A program made the translations under genes and the position numbers. Below are positions 16,066-23,100 of a stretch of DNA of 32,179 bases, one piece after another. The DNA is taken from NCBI GenBank assembly GCA_964534945.1, contig CAZHSB010000015.1:1-32179 (forward strand). The letters are read 5' to 3'. The notes below the pieces were generated by a model, which searched no databases, was not told where the DNA came from, and worked only from the letters and a program-made list of their open reading frames with translations. Source of the stretch: CAZHFA01 sp964534945. GTDB lineage: Bacteria > Bdellovibrionota_C > UBA2361 > CAKMMH01. Within the stretch, counting starts at the first letter, position 1. The number at the start of each line of letters is the position of its first letter.

Positions 16066-16485
16066 ATGAATTTTGTTCTTGGATTAGATGTTGGAAAAGT
16101 GCGAATAGGAATTTCAATTGGTTCTTTAGAATCAAAATTGTGCTCTCCCCTAACAACCATAAAAAAAGACGGGGCAGAAAAAGAAATTCATAAAATTATT
16201 CTCGATAAGAAAATATCAACACTCATTATTGGACTTCCACTAAATGAAGAAAACCAAGAAACAGAGACATCTAAAAAAATAAGATTTTTTGCAAAAAAAT
16301 TACAACAAGAAATAAATATAGATATTGTCTTTGTTGATGAATATCTTACTTCTAGTGAAGCAAAAGAAAGATTACACATAACGACCAAAGATAAAAAAAC
16401 AAGAAATTCTGGTATTATTGATTCTATGTCTGCGACAATTATACTAGAAAGGTATTTTGCAAAAGAATGTATTATATTAAGATAA
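16066..16485 (+). CDS. ruvX: Holliday junction resolvase-like protein RuvX/YqgF (139 aa)
   Basis: I take the ATG at 16066 as start; a GTG 6 bases earlier is possible. The RNase H-like fold is clear: 'LGLDVGKVRIGIS' with Asp8 as the first catalytic acid, 'LIIGLPLNE', 'VFVDEYLTSSEA' with an acid after the third strand, and 'DSMSATIILERYF' at the end. Length is normal for the family. YqgF acts in processing the 5' end of pre-16S rRNA in E. coli and was first proposed as a junction resolvase. It starts a plus-strand cluster, followed 31 bases later by mltG, an arrangement often seen in bacteria. Confidence 0.92.
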   Translation: MNFVLGLDVGKVRIGISIGSLESKLCSPLTTIKKDGAEKEIHKIILDKKISTLIIGLPLNEENQETETSKKIRFFAKKLQQEINIDIVFVDEYLTSSEAKERLHITTKDKKTRNSGIIDSMSATIILERYFAKECIILR

Positions 16486-16516
16486 TAACTAAAGGGTATT
16501 TTTAGGATTTTTACCA

Positions 16517-17497
16517 ATGAAACCAAATTTAAAAATTTTATTTATTTTTTTCTTTCCTATAGCAAGCGCTATCGTAACATATATTATTCTTTCATCATTG
16601 TTTTTTACACCTTACGACAAAAACGATACGACGGAAAAACTTATAGTCGTAACTAGTAATGCCAAAGAAACTGGGAAAATGCTAAAGAATGAAAAAATCA
16701 TAAGAAATTGGTGGAGCTTTTCTACTATCGTTTTTTTGCGCTCATTAAAAAATAAAGTTACCACAGGGGAATACTCATTCTCTCCTTCAATGTCTCCTTT
16801 GGAAATTGTAAAAAAAATAAATACTGGAGATGTTATACTTAGAGAAATCAACATTACTGGAGGAGATACCGTTCAAGATGTGATAAATAAAATTGTAAAC
16901 CAAGAAGTCACGACAAAAGAACAGCTTGATGAAAAAATCTTAAACAAACAATATATTCAAGCATTAGGAGTCCCAAGTGGAAATCTTGAAGGATATTTAT
17001 TCCCCGCAATCTATAAATTCACACGTCCAATTGAAGTTGATAATATATTAAAAAGAATTTTAATTGAAGGAGATAAAAATTGGCTTCCTATTTATGAAGA
17101 GCGTAGTCGAGATTTAAAAATGACGCGAAGAGAAATTCTAACGCTAGCCTCTGTGATTGAACGAGAGTGCATGGAATTACATATTCCAAAAGACATTGCA
17201 ATATTACGTGATATTTCTTCCATTTACCACAATAGATTAAAAAAAGATCTTCCACTAGAGGCCGTATCTACGCTTTTATATGTAAATAAATCTCTTTCTT
17301 TACCTCTTAGCGATGAAGATAAAGCTATAAATTCTTCATATAATACTTTTACAAATATTGGACTTCCACCTTCTCCTATTTGTAACCCGATGAGGGCTTC
17401 TATAGAAGCGGCGCTTTATCCGGCTGAAAGAAAATATATATCTTTTTCTTTCAATCAAAATACAAAAGCGCTCTCTTTTCAAAATGAAAATAATTAA
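16517..17497 (+). CDS. mltG: endolytic murein transglycosylase MltG (326 aa)
   Basis: An N-terminal membrane segment (about 7-30) is followed by a LysM-like region and the YceG catalytic domain. Visible motifs are 'NLEGYLFP' (156-163), 'LTLASVIERE' with Glu215 at the position of the catalytic Glu of E. coli MltG, 'IYHNRL' (237-242), 'YNTF' (275-278) and 'GLPPSPICNP' (282-291). MltG cuts glycan strands within the chain at the inner membrane and so sets their length. The usual 'SDPTVxYG' segment is altered here to 'AVSTLLYV' (249-256), an unusual change near the active site. It lies 31 bases after ruvX and 6 bases before the next gene. Confidence 0.93.
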   Translation: MKPNLKILFIFFFPIASAIVTYIILSSLFFTPYDKNDTTEKLIVVTSNAKETGKMLKNEKIIRNWWSFSTIVFLRSLKNKVTTGEYSFSPSMSPLEIVKKINTGDVILREINITGGDTVQDVINKIVNQEVTTKEQLDEKILNKQYIQALGVPSGNLEGYLFPAIYKFTRPIEVDNILKRILIEGDKNWLPIYEERSRDLKMTRREILTLASVIERECMELHIPKDIAILRDISSIYHNRLKKDLPLEAVSTLLYVNKSLSLPLSDEDKAINSSYNTFTNIGLPPSPICNPMRASIEAALYPAERKYISFSFNQNTKALSFQNENN

Positions 17498-17503
17498 GGA
17501 TTA

Positions 17504-19192
17504 ATGAACGAAGATATAAAAAAAATAATAAAAATTTTAGAACACAAAAATATATTGAAACGTTTTTGTGATATTTTTATTACTTTCTTTGCCATTATTG
17601 GATTTTCTTGCTTTGTCTATCGCATAATATTCCAAAATAAAATTTATTCGTTATATTTTTTAGAAGCCTTTTGCACGATAACTTTAGTATTGATTTTTTA
17701 TTGCAACATAAAACTGAAAGTTCAAAAACAAAAGTTTTTGGAAAATATTGATGATTATTTTTCATTAAAAAATAGACTAGATAATTTGTTAGAACTAGAT
17801 AAATCAAATAACATTGATATTGAAAAAAACCTTGTCTTAGAAAAACAAACCTTACGCCTTTTATCTCCTAAAAAAATCATAGCTTTTGAAAATGTCAACT
17901 TAACAAGATTAAAACTTATACTTTTTATCCTATCATTTATTTTAATAATTTTTTCAATAAGGTTAAGTAATAATCTAATAATCGATAATAATTTACTGAA
18001 CAAACTAAATAAAATCCAAAAAGAAATAAATAAAGAAGACATAGAACAAAAAATAAAAGAAGAAACAAATAATTTTATTAAAGATATAAACAAAGCTAAG
18101 GACAAAGAAGAGGCATTAAAAAAAGTACTGGACTTTGAAAATTTTATAAATTCAAATGAGTTAATAGAAAATTCTAAAAAAATAAACAACGAAAGCTTAT
18201 CTTTAGATTATTTACAACTACCGACAGCAACATCTACTTTTACATTTACCCCTACCTTTACGCCATCTTTTACCAATACACCTACTGTAGCTCAACCTAA
18301 ATCTTCAAAAAAAGAGATACAAGAATCGCCAACTCCTACGCCATCACCAACTCCTACAATTGAAAAAAAAGATTCCCCTCAAAATAATAAAGAAAATAAG
18401 TCTCAAGCAAAATCATCTAATGGAAATGACGGAAAAAGCAAAAACGAGTCTGACAATAAAGATGAAGATAAATCAAAAGAAGAATCAAAAAATGCTTCTA
18501 AAAACGATAAGCAAAAAGACTCTAAAGAGGATTCAAACAAAAAACAAAATAGTGAAAAGAAAGGCAATTCTAATAAACAAAATCAAGAAAATAGTGAAAA
18601 AGAAAAAATTCAAGAAAAAAATAATAAGAATCAGGAAAATAAACAAAACAAAAAAAGCCAAGAAAAAATAGAGAATTTAAAAAAAGAAATGAAAAGCACT
18701 CTTAAAAAGATGAAAGAAGATTTAAAAAAGAAAATAAAAAAAGATGGGCAAAAAAAAGACAAGAACAAAGATAATACTGGAAAAGAAAATAAAGAAAGGG
18801 AAAACAGCTTAAATAATGGTACGCAAAAAGATAAAGACAAAAATAACTTAGAAAATCTAGGAAGCGGAAATAAAAAACCATCTGAAGAAAATAAAAATGA
18901 AAAAAAAGATAAAGATAAAAATGGGCAGACCCTTTCTGGAGAAAAGTCAAAAAACAAAAACCTTAAAGGTAGCGAAATCAATGCAGGATTTAAGAAAACA
19001 ACCTTTGATTTAGAAAACGCTCCCTCATCACAAAATGGTTTAATAAAAAAACAAGAAAAAGAAAATGAAGTAAAATTAAAAACAAACATTAGCGTTTCTA
19101 AGTTAAGTGATGTAGAATCCCAACAAAATGTTAGGATTCGCATTCCTCTTGAATATCAAAATATTTTAGGAAAAGAAGAAAATGACAAATGA
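17504..19192 (+). CDS. DUF4175-like membrane protein with long Lys/Asn/Glu-rich region (562 aa)
   Basis: Three hydrophobic segments lie at about 22-40, 48-66 and 140-157. Between them 'YFSLKNRLDNLLEL' resembles the 'LxDRLxTALE' block of DUF4175-type proteins. A Thr/Pro-rich linker (about 240-290, TPT and SPTPT repeats) leads into a 200-residue low-complexity stretch of Lys, Asn, Glu, Asp and Ser, partly coiled coil. The last 25 residues return to order: 'VRIRIPLEYQNIL', similar to the conserved end of such proteins. It overlaps moxR by 11 bases. DUF4175-like proteins commonly travel with MoxR ATPases and DUF58 proteins; the function is not known. Many A-runs make frameshifts easy, yet the frame is intact. 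Confidence 0.75.
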   Translation: MNEDIKKIIKILEHKNILKRFCDIFITFFAIIGFSCFVYRIIFQNKIYSLYFLEAFCTITLVLIFYCNIKLKVQKQKFLENIDDYFSLKNRLDNLLELDKSNNIDIEKNLVLEKQTLRLLSPKKIIAFENVNLTRLKLILFILSFILIIFSIRLSNNLIIDNNLLNKLNKIQKEINKEDIEQKIKEETNNFIKDINKAKDKEEALKKVLDFENFINSNELIENSKKINNESLSLDYLQLPTATSTFTFTPTFTPSFTNTPTVAQPKSSKKEIQESPTPTPSPTPTIEKKDSPQNNKENKSQAKSSNGNDGKSKNESDNKDEDKSKEESKNASKNDKQKDSKEDSNKKQNSEKKGNSNKQNQENSEKEKIQEKNNKNQENKQNKKSQEKIENLKKEMKSTLKKMKEDLKKKIKKDGQKKDKNKDNTGKENKERENSLNNGTQKDKDKNNLENLGSGNKKPSEENKNEKKDKDKNGQTLSGEKSKNKNLKGSEINAGFKKTTFDLENAPSSQNGLIKKQEKENEVKLKTNISVSKLSDVESQQNVRIRIPLEYQNILGKEENDK

Positions 19193-20177
19193 TATTTTAA
19201 ACCTTGAAGATAAGATTATTGATTTTAAATCAAAATTTTTTGCCATTCGAAATGAAATAAAAAAAGTAATTGTTGGAATGGACGATATAATTGATTTTAC
19301 ATTAGCCTCCATTTTTGCAAATGGTCACGTTTTACTTGAGGGAGTCCCCGGACTTGGAAAAACTCTTTTAGTAAAAACAATTGCTCAAGTTTTAGGATTA
19401 AACTTTAAACGAATTCAGTTTACCCCCGATTTAATGCCTGCAGATTTAACGGGAACTTTAATTTTATCAGAGGACGAAACAGGGAAAAAAGATTTTGTTT
19501 TTAAGCAAGGTCCATTATTTTCAAATATTATACTTGCAGATGAAATAAACCGCGCCACACCCAAAACCCAATCTGCACTACTAGAAGCTATGGAAGAAAG
19601 ACAAATTTCAAGCTTTAATACAACATATAAACTTCATGATCCTTTTTTTGTATTAGCAACTCAAAACCCTATTGAACTTGAGGGGACATATCCTCTTCCC
19701 GAAGCGCAACTTGATCGGTTTTTAGTAAAATTAATTTTACAAGTCCCTTCAGCAATGGAATTAAAAAATATTTTGGAAAGGACAACAGGGACTCAAAAAA
19801 CAAAATTAAATGCATTATCTAATGAATCAAAAGCAGAAATTGCAGAAATGAAAAATCTTGTAAAAGAAGTTATCATCTCTGACTCACTATTAGATATTTT
19901 AGTAAGAATGATCGGCGCACTCGATCCAAAAAATGATTTTGCGCCATCAAAAGTAAAAAAATATGTCTCCTTTTGTCCTGGGCCTAGGGGCGCACAAGCT
20001 GTTATTATGCTTGCTAAAGTTTTCGCATTACTTGATGGAAGAATAAATTTAAGTTTTGAAGATGTTAAAAAGGCTTTTTTGCCTGCATTACGACACAGAT
20101 TGATATTAAACTTTCAAGCAGATGTTGATAATATAACTACGGATACTCTAATTTTAGAAATTCGATCGGCAAAATAA
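19182..20177 (+). CDS. MoxR-family AAA+ ATPase (331 aa)
   Basis: The motifs are complete: Walker A 'GVPGLGKT' (54-61), Walker B 'IILADEINR' (116-124, Asp120 and Glu121), sensor 1 'ATQNP' (159-163), and the MoxR hallmark 'PLPEAQLDRF' (171-180) followed by a C-terminal lid with 'PGPRGAQAV'. MoxR proteins are chaperone-like ATPases that help assemble or activate partner proteins, often with VWA or DUF58 partners. The usual DUF58 gene is not next to it: the following gene is on the opposite strand 17 bases away. It overlaps the DUF4175-like gene by 11 bases and is clearly translationally coupled to it, so that protein is the likely partner. Confidence 0.95.
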   Translation: MTNDILNLEDKIIDFKSKFFAIRNEIKKVIVGMDDIIDFTLASIFANGHVLLEGVPGLGKTLLVKTIAQVLGLNFKRIQFTPDLMPADLTGTLILSEDETGKKDFVFKQGPLFSNIILADEINRATPKTQSALLEAMEERQISSFNTTYKLHDPFFVLATQNPIELEGTYPLPEAQLDRFLVKLILQVPSAMELKNILERTTGTQKTKLNALSNESKAEIAEMKNLVKEVIISDSLLDILVRMIGALDPKNDFAPSKVKKYVSFCPGPRGAQAVIMLAKVFALLDGRINLSFEDVKKAFLPALRHRLILNFQADVDNITTDTLILEIRSAK

Positions 20178-20194
20178 TTTTTTGATAAATCTAA

Positions 20195-23100
20195 TTAAAA
20201 TTTAGTACCTATAGAAAAATGTAGCCTCCAAGAATCTTCCCCGTCTTTTTTATCTAGTGGAAACGCCAAATCAAATCCGATTGGTCCTATTGGTAAATTA
20301 AATCTAAATCCTGCACCTGTGCTATATCGAAGATCATTAAAATCGTAATCAATATCTCTTAAAAAAACATTTCCCACATCAAAAAAAGAATGAACACTAA
20401 AATTTTCCAATAAAAAATAATTAAATTCAAAATTATTAGCAAATAAGACATCTCCACCTATTATAGATCCATCTTCTCCTCTAGGTCCCAATGAATTTTC
20501 CTTAAAACCTCGAATCGAATTAGAACCTCCTAAATAAAATCTTTGAGAAATTGGCACTTGCGTTGTATCGTCATATGCAAAAGATGCACCCGTATAATTA
20601 TTAAATGAAAAATTAAAATCATCATTAAATGGAAAAATTGCGTTTGCATGTAATGAAATCGTTTGAAACTCAGCATCCGATAAAAAGAATTCATCAGCAA
20701 GCTTATATTCTAAACTTACGGCATACCCGTTTCTTGGATTTAAAATATTATCTCTTTTATCATACTTCATAGACGCTTGGAAATAAGACACGTTGAATCT
20801 TCCATCATCATAATTGCCGATAATTGCATCTTTTGAAACATTATCTAATGATTCAATTGTAAAATTTTGTCCAAAATAAAAATATAGATCTTTCATTAAT
20901 GGAACATAAAGTGAGAGGCCGTCTACATACCTATCAAGCTCAAACTCATATATACTTGTTGTTAATTTCTGATACCGATATGTTTTTGCAAATCCTACAT
21001 CTGATCCAAAAAGTGATGGCTCCATGAACTTTAAATCTGTACTTCCTTGACTTACTTGATCTTCAGACGTGTCATAAAAAATATCTGAACTAAGCGAAAT
21101 GGTTTTCCCGTCTTTGAATAATGATTTATTAGTAGCCTTTGCTAAAAGATGAACTCCATATTCCGTATGTAATCCCAATCCAACATCCAAAGTATCAAAA
21201 CTACGCTCTTCGATCTCAATTAACAAATCCTTCCTATTTTTATCTCCTTGTATATCAATCAAAGAAAATTTTATACTATTAAAAAGACCTAACCCCAAAA
21301 GCGCATTTTTACTACTTGAAATTTTTTCTTCTGAATAAAAATCTTTTGGTTTTATTTTTAATCTCTTTAAGATAGTAAAATTATCCACATTTTTATTTCC
21401 GATAATTTTTATATCGTTAATAATAATTTTTTCTCCTAAATAAACTCTTATCGTTGTTTCTTTAGTTTCCTTATCTAAATTTTTCGTAATCTTATAATTA
21501 AAATATCCCTCATTAGATAATTTTTGAGAAATTCTTCTAACAATCCTCTCTTCTTTGGCCAATGATATATTTCTAAATTGCGTTTGCTTAAAATTTAAAT
21601 CTTTTGGAAGCCCTTCAATATAAAATTCTTTTACAAGATTTTCTTTTCCTTCATCTATTTTATATATAATATCTGCATTGTCACCTGTATCATCAATTTC
21701 TAGTTCGTAGCTTATTTTAACATCTGAAAATCCCATATCTTTATAAATTTTATCTAACAAATAAATATTTTCTTCAATCTCTTCCTGAATTACGTATTTT
21801 GGATCTAAAAAGTTATCACGCTTATGCTTCAACGCTTGCTTAATTTTTTCTTGTAACATCTCATTATCTACTTTATTGTTTCCTTCAAAATAAATTTTTT
21901 TAACATTACAAATATTTTCTTCTTTAATAAAAATTTTATATTTAAAATTATTTTTTTCTTTTTTTAATCTGTAACTAACACTCGCAAAAAGATAGCCATT
22001 TTCTCTATATAATTTTTCAATTCCCTCCACCAACATCTTTATAACATTTGAACCAAAAGGATATTCACGTTTTTTAAAATTTATTGTTTCTAATAAATCA
22101 TCTTCGGAAAAATTAGAATTCCCAGCAAATTTAAAGATATATTTTTTAGATGATGTAATTTTTATTTTTATATTTACTTTCTCAGAATCTGAAAGATATT
22201 CACTCATGAAAATCTTTGATTCAAGATATCCACTTTCTTTTAATAAAGCACGAAGGTCTTTTTTAATATTTTCTTTTATCCTTTTTGTAAAGAATTTACC
22301 TTGAAAAGATTCTAACTTGCTTTGTATTTCCCTTTTTAATCTTTTTGAAAAAACGTCAAATGAAGAAATCTTATAGCAGTTTCCCTCAGATATTATAAAA
22401 GAAACCTTTGTAATATTATTATCTTTTATCGTAATTTTGCTTTTTAAAACTACATCCAAAAATCCAGAATCTTTATAATATTTTTTTAATTTTTTCCTTA
22501 TTTCTCTTACTTTTTCCCTATCAACAAATTTAGCATCATTAATTCTTAAAACGTTTCTTAATTTTACCTCTGAATAACTTTTATTTCCTTCAAAAGAATA
22601 AGAAACAAGTGAATTATTTGATGATAGAATATTGTAATTTAAATCAATACCAGCACCAGAATTAGAATGCGTTGTTTGAGTTTCAAAATATCCATCTAAA
22701 AACATTTTCGGGGAAAGATAATGGATCAATGATATTTTAGTATTTGAAGATGCTCCAGAAATAAAACTCTCCCCCACAGCAGTAATATTTTCCGTGATTT
22801 TCTTTTCTGCAATTACTGCAGGCTCTGTAGAACCCGTTTGAACATTATATTTTGACGTGACAGACAAACTATCAATCGAAGTAAGGGCATTAAAAATATT
22901 TTTAAAATTTTCTGAAGATGGAGATCTTACAAAGTTATGCAAGGCTACAATAAACAATTTAGAATCAGAATCTGATATCTGATTATTCGCTAAGTCCTCC
23001 CCACTTATCAATAGATCAAATATCTCTTTTTGGCTTAACCCAGAATCACTTGTTAATGTTACAATTGGATTTTTTACATCTCCCTCTATATTAACAATTA

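Noticed and set aside
18360..18671. Open frame of 103 codons in another frame inside the DUF4175-like gene
   Set aside because: It arises from the Lys-coding A-rich sequence, has no ribosome site and is almost pure Lys/Ile/Asn.
18631..19143. Long minus-strand open frame (170 codons) rich in Phe, Leu and Ser
   Set aside because: It is the complement of the Lys-rich stretch; its hydrophobicity follows from that, and it would overlap a supported gene.
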